A stretch of 13,585 bases of DNA from an uncultured Gammaproteobacteria bacterium (GCA_946887385.1 CAMPKU010000114.1:1-13585); one strand, 5' to 3'. Shown: positions 6,855 to 13,567, counted from the stretch's first letter. Numbers and translations are program-made. The notes: a model not told the origin generated them from the letters alone.

Positions 6855-7463
6855 ATGGCCGACATTACGTTCTATACGAACCCCCAATCGCGGGGGCGCA
6901 TCGTGCACTGGCTGCTCGAGGAGCTCGGTGTGCCGTACGACATGAACATCCTCGACTTCGAGAAAGGCGACCACAAGAAGCCCGAATATCTGAAGATCAA
7001 CCCGATGGGCAAGGTTCCGGCCGTGGTGCATCGCGGTGTCGTGGTTACCGAAGCCGCGGCCATTTGCACGTATCTTGCGGATGCCTATCCCGAGGCCGGC
7101 TTGGCGCCGGCCCTGAACGACCCGCAGCGCGGCACCTACTTGCGGTGGCTCTTCTTCGGCGCCGGCTGCATCGAGCCCGCCATCGTCGACAAGCTGTTCG
7201 CGCGCCCGCCCGTGGAGCGCAAGGGCGCCGTTGGCTACGGCAGCTACGACGACACGCTGAACGCGCTCGAGACGGCCTTGACGCCCGGGCCTTTCATCCT
7301 GGGCGAGCGCTTCAGCGCGGCGGACGTGTACGTGGGCGCGCAAGTGCAGTGGGGCCTGATGGTGAAGGGCCTCGACCCGCGCCCGAAGTTTCAACAGTAT
7401 GCCGAGCGCATCGCGCAGCGGCCCGCGTTGAGTAAGTTGTTGAGAGGAGTGCAGTCGTCGTGA
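6855..7463 (+). CDS. Glutathione S-transferase family protein
   Basis: 202 residues from ATG 6855, with AGGAGG at 6843-6848. The frame is open back to 6759, but the ribosome site and the family's usual length support this start. The thioredoxin-fold half (about 3-78) shows the opening strand, an S-R-G-R-I motif at 12-16 near the usual catalytic position, N-P-M-G-K-V-P-A at 49-56 with the cis-proline Pro55, and T-E-A at 65-67, where most GSTs have E-S for binding the glutathione gamma-glutamyl group. The helical half (about 90-200) carries the folding motif F-S-A-A-D-V-Y at 153-159. GSTs of this type conjugate, reduce or isomerise electrophilic compounds in the cytoplasm. Its stop overlaps the start of the flavoprotein gene by four bases (GTGA), so the two are translationally coupled and probably act on one pathway. 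Confidence 0.88.
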   Translation: MADITFYTNPQSRGRIVHWLLEELGVPYDMNILDFEKGDHKKPEYLKINPMGKVPAVVHRGVVVTEAAAICTYLADAYPEAGLAPALNDPQRGTYLRWLFFGAGCIEPAIVDKLFARPPVERKGAVGYGSYDDTLNALETALTPGPFILGERFSAADVYVGAQVQWGLMVKGLDPRPKFQQYAERIAQRPALSKLLRGVQSS

Positions 7464-8620
7464 ACGCAGTGGAGCAGAAAACGGATGTCATCGGCCGTGC
7501 GAAGCGCGTCGGCGCGCTGGCGCGCAAGCATGCGCCGGAGAGTGAAGCGCTCGGCAAGCTTGCCGACCCCGTCGTGGAGGCGCTGCACGGCGAAGGGCTG
7601 CTCGGTATGTGGGTGCCGCGCACGGTGCGCGGCGGGCTCGAGCTCGATCCGCTTTCGTCGCTCGAGGTGATCGAGAACGTGTCATACGGCGATCCGTCCG
7701 CGGGCTGGGTGATGATGGCGGCCTCGCTCGCCATCGGCACGGGCGCCGCCTATCTCAAAGACGAAGCCGTGAAGGAGCTGTTCGGCGGCTCGCGCTTGCC
7801 GGTGATTGCGGGGCAGGGCACGCGCCCCGGCGTGGCGAAGCCGGCGCCGGGCGGTTTCAACCTCTCGGGCTCGTGGAGCTTCGCTTCGGGCATCAAGCAC
7901 GGCACGCACATCCATACGCTCGGCCTCATCGAAGGCACTCACGAGGCGCGCATCTTCGTGCTCCCCGTTGGCAAGGCCAACCTCATCGACAACTGGGACG
8001 TGCTGGGCTTACGCGCCACGGGCAGCATCGACTACACCACCGACAACGTGTTCGTGCCCGACGCCTACACGCACATGGCCACCACCGAGGAGCCGTTGCG
8101 CGGCGGGCATCTGTATTACATCGGCATCATCGGCTTTGCGGGCATGTGCCACTCGGGCTGGGCGTGCGGCATCGGCCGGCGCGTGCTCGATGAGCTGATT
8201 GCCGTCGTCGCGGAGAAGGCGGGGCGGCCCGGTACGTTGGCCGACAGCGCCAGCTTTCAAGAAGGGCTCGCGAACGTGGAAGCCGTGATGCGCTCGGCGC
8301 GCGCGTTCGTCTACGAGACGTGGAGCGACGTGAGCGAGACGCTCGCGCGCGGCGACCGATTGTCCGTGCGGCAGAATTCGCTGATCCGGCTGGCGCTCGC
8401 GCACGCCACGTGGTCGGCTCACGAGGCGGCGCTGTTCGCTTACAAGGCCGCCGGCACCGCGGCCTTGCGCGCGGGGCCGATCCAGCACCTGTTCCGCGAC
8501 ATGCATGCCGGCACGCAGCACATCACGTCTTCCCCGCCGGTCTACGCCTCCATCGGCCGCGAGCTCGCCGGTCTGGCCAAGGGCAAGAAGTGGCTGTTCC
8601 TGAATCTCGTCGACCAATGA
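7460..8620 (+). CDS. Acyl-CoA dehydrogenase-fold flavoprotein, HsaA-like monooxygenase
   Basis: 386 residues from GTG 7460, with GAGGAG (7444-7449) ten bases upstream; the GTG overlaps the GST stop codon. It has an acyl-CoA dehydrogenase fold: an N-terminal helical domain (about 8-115), a beta domain at about 116-220 with the flavin-contacting G-S-W-S-F-A-S-G (137-144) and G-L-R-A-T-G-S-I-D-Y (183-192), and a C-terminal helical domain ending in H-A-G-T-Q-H-I-T (349-356). That last motif and the absence of the usual acyl-CoA catalytic glutamate pattern fit group D two-component flavin monooxygenases such as HsaA, HpaB-like hydroxylases and DszC. These use reduced flavin from a separate reductase to hydroxylate aromatic or other substrates. 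No reductase gene is in the window. The substrate is unknown; an ordinary acyl-CoA dehydrogenase is less likely but not excluded. Confidence 0.8.
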   Translation: MNAVEQKTDVIGRAKRVGALARKHAPESEALGKLADPVVEALHGEGLLGMWVPRTVRGGLELDPLSSLEVIENVSYGDPSAGWVMMAASLAIGTGAAYLKDEAVKELFGGSRLPVIAGQGTRPGVAKPAPGGFNLSGSWSFASGIKHGTHIHTLGLIEGTHEARIFVLPVGKANLIDNWDVLGLRATGSIDYTTDNVFVPDAYTHMATTEEPLRGGHLYYIGIIGFAGMCHSGWACGIGRRVLDELIAVVAEKAGRPGTLADSASFQEGLANVEAVMRSARAFVYETWSDVSETLARGDRLSVRQNSLIRLALAHATWSAHEAALFAYKAAGTAALRAGPIQHLFRDMHAGTQHITSSPPVYASIGRELAGLAKGKKWLFLNLVDQ

Positions 8621-8722
8621 GGGCTTGAGCTTCCTTCAGATGGCCGCCGTTGGGCGCGCGCGTAGAATCGAGGCGGCGGCGCATCACGCGCGCGCACTCG
8701 AACAACAACACCTGGGGGACGT

Positions 8723-9391
8723 ATGAAGAACCTGAAGTTGGCTCTCGTACCGCTCGCGCTGGCCACGCTGGCCGGCTCGGCCGTCGCACAGCAGCAAGGT
8801 CAGCAGGCTCCGGCTCAGCCGATGAGCTTTTTCGTGACCAGCGTGGGCAAGGGCGACGGCGGCAATCTCGGCGGCTTGGCGGGCGCCGACGCGCATTGCC
8901 AAACGCTCGCAGCCGCCGCCGGCCGCGGGAACGCCACCTGGCGCGCGTACCTGAGCGCCGGCGCGCAAGGCCCGAACGGCGTGGTACACGCGCGCGATCG
9001 CATCGGCCGCGGCCCGTGGTTCAACGCACGCGGCGCGCTGATCGCGTCGAACGTCGACGACTTGCATCAAGACCGCAATAACATTCGGAAGCCCACGGCG
9101 CTCAACGAGAAGGGCGAGGAAGTCAACGGTGCCGGCGATGACCCGAATCAGCACGACATGTTGACGGGCTCCGATTCCACGGGCCGGCTGGTGCCCGGCA
9201 ACGTGGCGCTCACCACGTGCAACAACTGGACGAGCAACAGCACGGGCAACGCGATGGTCGGTCATCACGACCGGCTCGGCGGCCCGAACGCGTCGTGGAA
9301 CGCAGTGCACAGCACGCGCAGCTGTAGCCAGGACGATCTCGTCGCCACGGGCGGCGCGGGCCTGCTCTATTGCTTCGCCGTGCAGCCGTGA
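8723..9391 (+). CDS. Secreted lectin-like protein (C-type-lectin/endostatin-like fold)
   Basis: 222 residues from ATG 8723, with a GGGGGA ribosome site at 8714-8719. Residues 1-22 are a clear signal peptide (basic K-N-L-K start, hydrophobic core, A-V-A before the probable cut after Ala22), so the mature protein is periplasmic or secreted. The mature part has G-A-D-A-H-C-Q-T-L-A at 54-63, W-R-A-Y-L-S at 73-78, a middle with G-P-W-F-N-A (97-102), D-P-N-Q-H-D-M-L-T-G (140-149) and C-N-N-W-T-S (166-171), and an end with G-G-A-G-L-L-Y-C-F-A (210-219). This matches bacterial proteins often named 'lectin' that share the endostatin/C-type-lectin fold. Cysteines 59, 166, 201 and 217 could form two disulfides. 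Ligand and function are unknown. TAGAAT at 8663-8668 could be its -10, but I see no matching -35 element. Confidence 0.7.
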   Translation: MKNLKLALVPLALATLAGSAVAQQQGQQAPAQPMSFFVTSVGKGDGGNLGGLAGADAHCQTLAAAAGRGNATWRAYLSAGAQGPNGVVHARDRIGRGPWFNARGALIASNVDDLHQDRNNIRKPTALNEKGEEVNGAGDDPNQHDMLTGSDSTGRLVPGNVALTTCNNWTSNSTGNAMVGHHDRLGGPNASWNAVHSTRSCSQDDLVATGGAGLLYCFAVQP

Positions 9392-9399
9392 GCTAGGGC

Positions 9400-9451
9400 G
9401 AACGGCGCCGTCGCGCTCGTGGCTACCGCTGCATTACGAGCAGCGGCGTTC
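9400..9451. terminator. Inverted repeat between convergent genes, possible terminator
   Basis: CCGCTGC (9426-9432) and GCAGCGG (9440-9446) form a perfect seven-base stem with a seven-base loop. GAACG (9400-9404) and CGTTC (9447-9451) could extend it after an internal bulge. A competing stem, GCTCGT (9415-9420) with ACGAGC (9436-9441), is also possible. It lies between two convergent genes, where a two-way terminator is expected. There is no T-run on either side, so any intrinsic termination would be weak. Confidence 0.35.
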
Positions 9452-9453
9452 CG

Positions 9454-10479
9454 CTATCGCCACCGAAACAGCTTCAGCGAGAGCGGAAAGCAGACGAGCA
9501 GCCACACCGCGAGCACGCCGAGCTGCGGCCCGATTTGCGGCAGCGTGGCGCCCTGCAGCATCGTGGCACGCAGCGCATCGTTCAACGCGGTGAGCGGTAG
9601 CGCACTGATGAACGGCTGAACGGCGTCCGGAAAGCGCTGCGACGAGAAGAACACGCCCGACAAGATCCACATCGGCAACATCGTGAGGTTCATCAGGCCG
9701 GATGCCGCTTCGATGGTTCGCACGCGCGAGGAGATCAGCAAGCCGAGCGCGCCGAACGCCAGCGTGCCGAACACGCATACGCCCGCAATGAGCGCGAGCG
9801 AGCCGCGCACGGGAACGCCGAACACCAGCACGGCAAAGCCCAAGAAGGCTCCCACCTCGATCACCAGCATCGCGAGCCGCGAGAGCAGGAACGACAGCAG
9901 GAAATAGGGGCGCGACATCGGCGTGGCGACGAGCCGCTTCATGAGCTTGCGCCGCCGCGCGTCGACGATGGCGAAACCCATGCTCCAGATCGAGCCGCCC
10001 ATCAAGTTCATGCCGAGCAGGCCCGGAACGAGGAAGTCGATATAGCGCGAGCCCGGCTCCCGCATGAATTCGTCCTGTGCTGCCACGGGATCCGTGCGGC
10101 CGGCGCTCTCCTGCACGGCTTCGTCCACGCGCATGCGCGCGTCGCGGCCCTCGGGGTTCGTGTCGTCGTAGTGGTAGACCACGGCGCCGTTCGCGGCGCG
10201 CTCGACGAGCAACGCGACTCTCCCTTCGCGCAACGCGCGCAGGCCGTCGTCCACCGTGGGAAACGGGTCCACCGTGAGCGCGGGCGCGTGCTCGAACGCC
10301 GCAACGTCGGAGCCCACTACGCCGACCGTGAGCACCTCGGCCGGCGTGTTGCGGAATGCCAGCCCAAGGCCGGCGGCGAGCACCAGCGGAAAGCCGAACA
10401 CCCAGAACAACGCTTCGGGCTCGCGCAGGAACTCGCGGAAGCGCACGAGCGTGAGTTGAAAAAGTGGATGGTTACTCAT
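9454..10479 (-). CDS. ABC-2 type exporter permease
   Basis: 341 residues on the minus strand from ATG 10477-10479. It has one membrane segment at about 24-42, a soluble domain outside the membrane (about 45-145) and five further segments (about 149-173, 196-220, 226-250, 262-280, 315-337). This is the layout of the YhhJ/YbhS group of ABC-2 permeases. The Y-I-D-F-L-V-P-G-L-L-G-M-N segment at 146-158 and K-L-M-K-R-L-V-A-T-P-M-S-R at 178-190 are typical of the family. Such permeases form the membrane part of exporters of drugs, lipids or polysaccharides. Its ATG overlaps the end of the ATPase gene by eight bases (ATGAGTAA), so the two are co-translated and surely work together. One permease gene implies a homodimer. 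The substrate is unknown. Confidence 0.9.
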   Translation of the reverse strand: MSNHPLFQLTLVRFREFLREPEALFWVFGFPLVLAAGLGLAFRNTPAEVLTVGVVGSDVAAFEHAPALTVDPFPTVDDGLRALREGRVALLVERAANGAVVYHYDDTNPEGRDARMRVDEAVQESAGRTDPVAAQDEFMREPGSRYIDFLVPGLLGMNLMGGSIWSMGFAIVDARRRKLMKRLVATPMSRPYFLLSFLLSRLAMLVIEVGAFLGFAVLVFGVPVRGSLALIAGVCVFGTLAFGALGLLISSRVRTIEAASGLMNLTMLPMWILSGVFFSSQRFPDAVQPFISALPLTALNDALRATMLQGATLPQIGPQLGVLAVWLLVCFPLSLKLFRWR

Positions 10480-11404
10480 CGCGCAAATGCCGCCCAGTCA
10501 GCGTGACGAAAACGTCCTCCAAGGTGGCCGAGTGCGTCCGCAGCTCCGTGAGCGGAATGTCTCGGCGCACGAGCTCGGCCAGCAACGCGGGCACCGCACG
10601 ATGGAGCGCGGTGACTTGCATCCGCACGATACCGTCGTCGGCTTGCGCGTGGCGCACGCCCTCGATGGCGCGCAGCTCGGCCAAGTCCAGGCGCTGCGCC
10701 GCACCGTCGGCCGAGAACTCCACCACGTGCTCTACGCCGATCGACGCCACCAGCTCGCGCGGGGACCCGAGCGCGATGATCTTGCCGTGATCCATGATGG
10801 CCACCCGCTCGCAGAGCCGCTCGGCTTCGTCCATGTAGTGCGTGGTGAGCAAAATCGTTCTGCCCGCGCGCTTGAACTCCTCGATCAAATCCCAGAGCTG
10901 GCGGCGCGCCTGCGGATCGAGCCCCGTGGTCGGCTCGTCGAGAAACAAGAGCTCGGGGTCGCCGACGAGCGAGCAGGCGAGCGCGAGCCGTTGCTTCTGG
11001 CCGCCCGAGAGCGTGCCGACGCGCGCACGCCGTTTCTCCTCGAGCTGCACGAGTGCGATCACGTGCTCGGGCGTGGGCCCGTTGCGAAAAAAGCTGCGGA
11101 AGAGACGCACGGTTTCCTCGACCGTGAGCTTCTCGGAGAGCTGCGTTTCCTGAAGCTGAATGCCGAGCCGTTGCTTTAGCGCAGCGGCGTCGGTCTCCCA
11201 GCGCATACCGAGCACTTCGAGCTCGCCCGAGTCGCGCGGCGTGAGCCCTTCGCAGATCTCGATCGTCGTGGTTTTGCCGGCGCCGTTCGGCCCCAGCAGC
11301 CCGAAGCACTCGCCGCGGTGCACGTCGAGGTCCAGGCCGCCGACCGCGACGACGTCCTGATAGGCCTTGCGTAGGTCGCGGACGCGTAATACCGCTTCTG
11401 CCAT
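10472..11404 (-). CDS. ABC-2 type exporter ATP-binding subunit
   Basis: 310 residues on the minus strand from ATG 11402-11404; an in-frame GTG at 11416 would add four residues, and neither start has a clear ribosome site. The ABC motifs are complete: Walker A G-P-N-G-A-G-K-T at 38-45, Q-loop near Gln85, signature L-S-G-G-Q at 132-136, Walker B L-L-F-L-D-E at 152-157, D-loop G-L-D at 161-163 and His189. The C-terminal extension (about 215-310) with T-H-S-A-T-L-E-D-V-F-V-T-L-T-G-R at 290-305 is typical of the CcmA/DrrA-like ATPases that serve ABC-2 permeases. It pairs with the permease encoded just downstream. It is divergent from the unknown gene at 11548, so the region between them should hold promoters for both. 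Confidence 0.92.
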   Translation of the reverse strand: MAEAVLRVRDLRKAYQDVVAVGGLDLDVHRGECFGLLGPNGAGKTTTIEICEGLTPRDSGELEVLGMRWETDAAALKQRLGIQLQETQLSEKLTVEETVRLFRSFFRNGPTPEHVIALVQLEEKRRARVGTLSGGQKQRLALACSLVGDPELLFLDEPTTGLDPQARRQLWDLIEEFKRAGRTILLTTHYMDEAERLCERVAIMDHGKIIALGSPRELVASIGVEHVVEFSADGAAQRLDLAELRAIEGVRHAQADDGIVRMQVTALHRAVPALLAELVRRDIPLTELRTHSATLEDVFVTLTGRHLRDE

Positions 11405-11547
11405 GGATGTGAGCACCGTGCTGAACCGAGTCGTTGCTGCTCGGAACGCGCAAGCATGGGCAGCGACGCGCCGAAATTCAACAGGCGGCTCGAATTTCGT
11501 GACGCCGCTCGGCGTCGGCGCGGCGCTGTCCGCGGTAGCGTGCGTGC
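11405..11547. promoter_or_regulatory. Divergent promoter region with an operator-like inverted repeat
   Basis: This 143-base gap separates the ABC-2 unit from the divergent unknown gene. A perfect eight-base inverted repeat, CGAAATTC (11472-11479) and GAATTTCG (11492-11499), has a 12-base centre. Read on the minus strand, TTGAAT (11476-11481) and CATGCT (11453-11458) are 17 bases apart and could be a weak promoter for the ABC-2 genes; the left arm of the repeat overlaps its -35. A second small inverted repeat, GACGCC-GCTC-GGCGTC, lies at 11501-11516. Together they suggest a regulator site, but no regulator gene is in the window. I see no good promoter for the plus-strand gene. Confidence 0.35.
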
Positions 11548-12279
11548 ATGCTGCGGACGTTGAACCGGATCGTGATGATCGCGAGCGCGCTCACGCTCGT
11601 GGTTGCGTTCTTCAATCGCAACGCCTTACCGGGCACCATCGACTTTCATCCGAAGCTCAAGGACGAGCCGCGCCAACGTGCGGTGGACGAGCGTGCAATG
11701 ACCCTGCCGTACGCCGGCGTTGAATACCGCGTGGAGCCGCTCTACTCCTACGAGCTCTACGGGCTCGTGGTGTCGTACCGTCAGCACGACGGCGAAAGCT
11801 CGATGCATCGGTGGTCGAACGATCACTTGAACATGGCCGACGTGTGCGTGGTGTGGAGCGACTCCGCGTTCGAGCCCACGCTGCGCAAGCTCGACTTCTG
11901 GAACGGCATCTTCACCTGCAACGTGCAGACGCGCGACAGCGTGGCGTGGTCGCGGTTCAAAATGAATCAGCTCTCGAACAATCACCTGATCTCGGCCGAT
12001 CCGTTCATACGCGACCGCGTGGCCGAGATCCGCATCGGCGATCAGATTCGCATCAAGGGCTCGCTGGCCCGCTACGGGGCCGTGCAAAACGGCGGCATGC
12101 GCGGCACCAGCACCACGCGCGACGACACGGGCGACGGCGCCTGCGAAACCATCCTCGTCGAAGAATTCGAGATCGTGGAACCCGCCTTCAGCCCCTGGCG
12201 CACGTCCCTCTACGCCTCCCTGGCCCTACTACTCGCCACCCTCGCCATCCACTTCACGCTCCCCTATCGCCCCTACTGA
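11548..12279 (+). CDS. Unrecognised protein anchored by a membrane segment at each end
   Basis: 243 residues from ATG 11548, which has no clear ribosome site. The start is chosen because it gives a complete basic-then-hydrophobic N-terminal membrane segment (about 7-22); the ATG at residue 10 would cut it. A second membrane segment lies at about 218-236. The soluble middle (about 25-215) is rich in Trp, Tyr, Asn and His, with M-H-R-W-S-N-D-H-L-N-M-A at 86-97, F-W-N-G-I-F-T-C-N-V at 118-127 and Q-L-S-N-N-H-L-I at 141-148. The stretch at 160-210 (G-D-Q-I-R-I-K-G-S-L-A-R-Y) could be an OB-like barrel. If both ends cross the membrane, the middle is probably periplasmic, and Cys100, 124 and 199 could be oxidised. 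The patterns look conserved rather than random, so I think it is a real protein of unknown function. Confidence 0.65.
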   Translation: MLRTLNRIVMIASALTLVVAFFNRNALPGTIDFHPKLKDEPRQRAVDERAMTLPYAGVEYRVEPLYSYELYGLVVSYRQHDGESSMHRWSNDHLNMADVCVVWSDSAFEPTLRKLDFWNGIFTCNVQTRDSVAWSRFKMNQLSNNHLISADPFIRDRVAEIRIGDQIRIKGSLARYGAVQNGGMRGTSTTRDDTGDGACETILVEEFEIVEPAFSPWRTSLYASLALLLATLAIHFTLPYRPY

Positions 12280-12283
12280 AAAA

Positions 12284-12319
12284 GGCGACGGATTTATTTT
12301 GTGGGGCCGGATTTATTTT
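12284..12319. repeat. Two AT-rich direct repeats, 19-base period
   Basis: GGCGACGGATTTATTTT (12284-12300) and GGGGCCGGATTTATTTT (12303-12319) agree at 15 of 17 bases. They lie just after the stop of the unknown gene and form the last codons and stop of the convergent acetyltransferase gene. Their AT-rich half stands out against the GC-rich surroundings. From memory, similar short motifs recur at gene ends in some proteobacterial genomes; I cannot confirm that here. Confidence 0.6.
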
Positions 12320-12833
12320 CCAGGACCAGCTGCCAGTAACCCACATCGACCCAACGGTCGAACTTGCGCCCGACCTCGCCAAAGTGGGCGATCTTCGTGA
12401 AGCCCAGCTTCTCGTGCAGCGCGACGCTCGCCGGGTTCGGCAATGCGATGCCGCCCACGGCGCTGTGGATGTTCAGCGCCTCGAGCTCGGCAATCAGCGG
12501 CACGTAGAGCGCGCTGCCGATGCCCCGACCGTGATGCGCGAGGGAAACGTAGATTGCGGTTTCAACCGAGAACCGATAGGCGGACCGAGTCTTCCACTCC
12601 GCCGCATACGCCCAGCCGACGACGGCGCCATCGCGCTCCGCAACCAGCCACGGATAACGAGCGCTGACGTCCGCGATGCGCCGCGCCATCTCGTTCGCCG
12701 CGACCGGTGTCTCCTCGAACGTGATGACCGTCTCACGCACGAAGTAATTGTAGATTTCCGCGATCGCCGGCGCGTCGGCCGCTACGCACGCGCGAATCGT
12801 CGGCGCTTCAGATAACGCAGCGAAGGTGGGCAT
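12294..12833 (-). CDS. GNAT acetyltransferase, phosphinothricin acetyltransferase-like
   Basis: 179 residues on the minus strand from ATG 12831-12833. It is a single GNAT domain. The acetyl-CoA loop is H-H-G-R-G-I-G-S-A-L-Y at 100-110. The features of the PAT/Bar group are all visible: I-Y-N-Y-F-V then T-F-E-E at 27-41, P-W-L-V-A-E at 61-66, W-K-x-R-S-A-Y-R-F-S-V-E at 80-91, G-I-A-L-P-N-P-A-S-V-A-L-H-E at 128-141 and G-R-K-F-D-R-W-x-D-V at 155-164. Members acetylate the amino group of phosphinothricin, methionine sulfoximine/sulfone or other small amines, and many chromosomal copies have no proven substrate. The last eight residues (E-N-K-S-G-P-T-K) are encoded by the AT-rich direct repeats, so the original C-terminus was probably replaced. 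It starts 15 bases after the small membrane protein gene ends. Confidence 0.85.
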   Translation of the reverse strand: MPTFAALSEAPTIRACVAADAPAIAEIYNYFVRETVITFEETPVAANEMARRIADVSARYPWLVAERDGAVVGWAYAAEWKTRSAYRFSVETAIYVSLAHHGRGIGSALYVPLIAELEALNIHSAVGGIALPNPASVALHEKLGFTKIAHFGEVGRKFDRWVDVGYWQLVLENKSGPTK

Positions 12834-12848
12834 CGATGCGTATGCCGC

Positions 12849-13175
12849 TCATGTCTCGATTCTGGGCCGACCGACGAAAATTGCGCACGAAAGGCAGATC
12901 AACGCCGCGAGGAACAATGCGCGGAGCACGCTGCTCCAGACGGCGATGAAGCCAATCACGTCTTCAGCGGAGTTGCGTGCCAAGTAGACCTGAAACGCGA
13001 GTTGCGACGCAGCGTGCAGGAACAACAGCACGAAGCCCAGCGTTGCGAGCAGCGACGCGCTTCCGCGCGGCATCAGCTTGGAACGCGCCAGAATTAGCCC
13101 CACGACGGGCAGCAAAATCATCGGCGCCTCCAGTGCGAACATGGGCAACAGCATTCGGAGGTCGAAAGCGTTCAT
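12849..13175 (-). CDS. Small three-helix membrane protein, function unknown
   Basis: 108 residues on the minus strand from ATG 13173-13175; a weak GGGG ribosome site lies upstream. It is almost all membrane: segments at about 10-30, 40-62 and 74-101, with short Arg/Lys-containing loops (R-S-K-L-M-P-R-G at 31-38) and a basic C-terminus. Other in-frame ATG codons (residues 8 and 12) would trim the N-terminus only a little. I do not recognise the family. It sits between the cupin gene (39-base gap) and the acetyltransferase gene (15-base gap) on the same strand, so the three are probably transcribed together, but nothing in the sequence ties their functions. Confidence 0.65.
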   Translation of the reverse strand: MNAFDLRMLLPMFALEAPMILLPVVGLILARSKLMPRGSASLLATLGFVLLFLHAASQLAFQVYLARNSAEDVIGFIAVWSSVLRALFLAALICLSCAIFVGRPRIET

Positions 13176-13214
13176 GGCGGCCCCATCGCGGGTTCGATGA
13201 CCCGCCGGCGAATA

Positions 13215-13565
13215 CTAGCGCCCAACGAAGACTTCATCGCGCAGATCGAAGCTGGGCGTGTGCACGAGCACCAACGCCGCACGCTTTGTGCTTCTATTCG
13301 CATAACTGAACCGCCGGCCCTGGCGCACGAAGCAGAAATCCCCGGTTTTCAATACCTGCGATTCGCCGTCGAGCACGAAGTCGATCTCGCCGCTCGACAC
13401 CAGGTAGTACTTGTCCGAGCGGCGCGACCAAGCCTCGCCATGACGCGCACCGGGCGGCACTTCGATGGCGGCGATCGAGGAGCTTAGCGATTGGCCGGCG
13501 GTGTAGTCGAAGATACGCAGCCCCTCGAACTCGAGCGGAGCCATCGCGGCGCGCGAAACACGCAT
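13215..13565 (-). CDS. Single-domain cupin protein
   Basis: 116 residues on the minus strand from ATG 13563-13565. GGAGGTGA at 13568-13575 matches the 16S anti-Shine-Dalgarno core and sits just before it; the in-frame GTG at 13571 lies inside this site and is rejected. The fold is a small beta-barrel: P-P-G-A-R-H-G-E at 37-44, Y-Y-L-V-S-S-G-E-I-D-F at 53-63, G-D-F-C-F-V at 75-80 and a final strand near 97-103. Cupin motif 1 keeps Gly39, His42 and Glu44, but Lys52 stands where a metal-binding glutamate is usual. Motif 2 has Ser88 and Asn90 but no histidine. It may therefore bind metal poorly or act as a small-molecule binding or regulatory cupin. The function is unknown. It is first of the three-gene minus-strand group. 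Confidence 0.8.
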   Translation of the reverse strand: MRVSRAAMAPLEFEGLRIFDYTAGQSLSSSIAAIEVPPGARHGEAWSRRSDKYYLVSSGEIDFVLDGESQVLKTGDFCFVRQGRRFSYANRSTKRAALVLVHTPSFDLRDEVFVGR

Positions 13566-13567
13566 CG

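Noticed and set aside
10476..11453. Second long minus-strand frame within the ABC-2 ATPase gene
   Set aside because: It is a shifted, Arg-rich shadow of the ATPase, which has all its motifs in the other frame.
11811..12815. Plus-strand open frame spanning the unknown gene, the repeats and the acetyltransferase
   Set aside because: It runs through two better-supported genes in other frames or strands and shows only Arg/His-rich composition.
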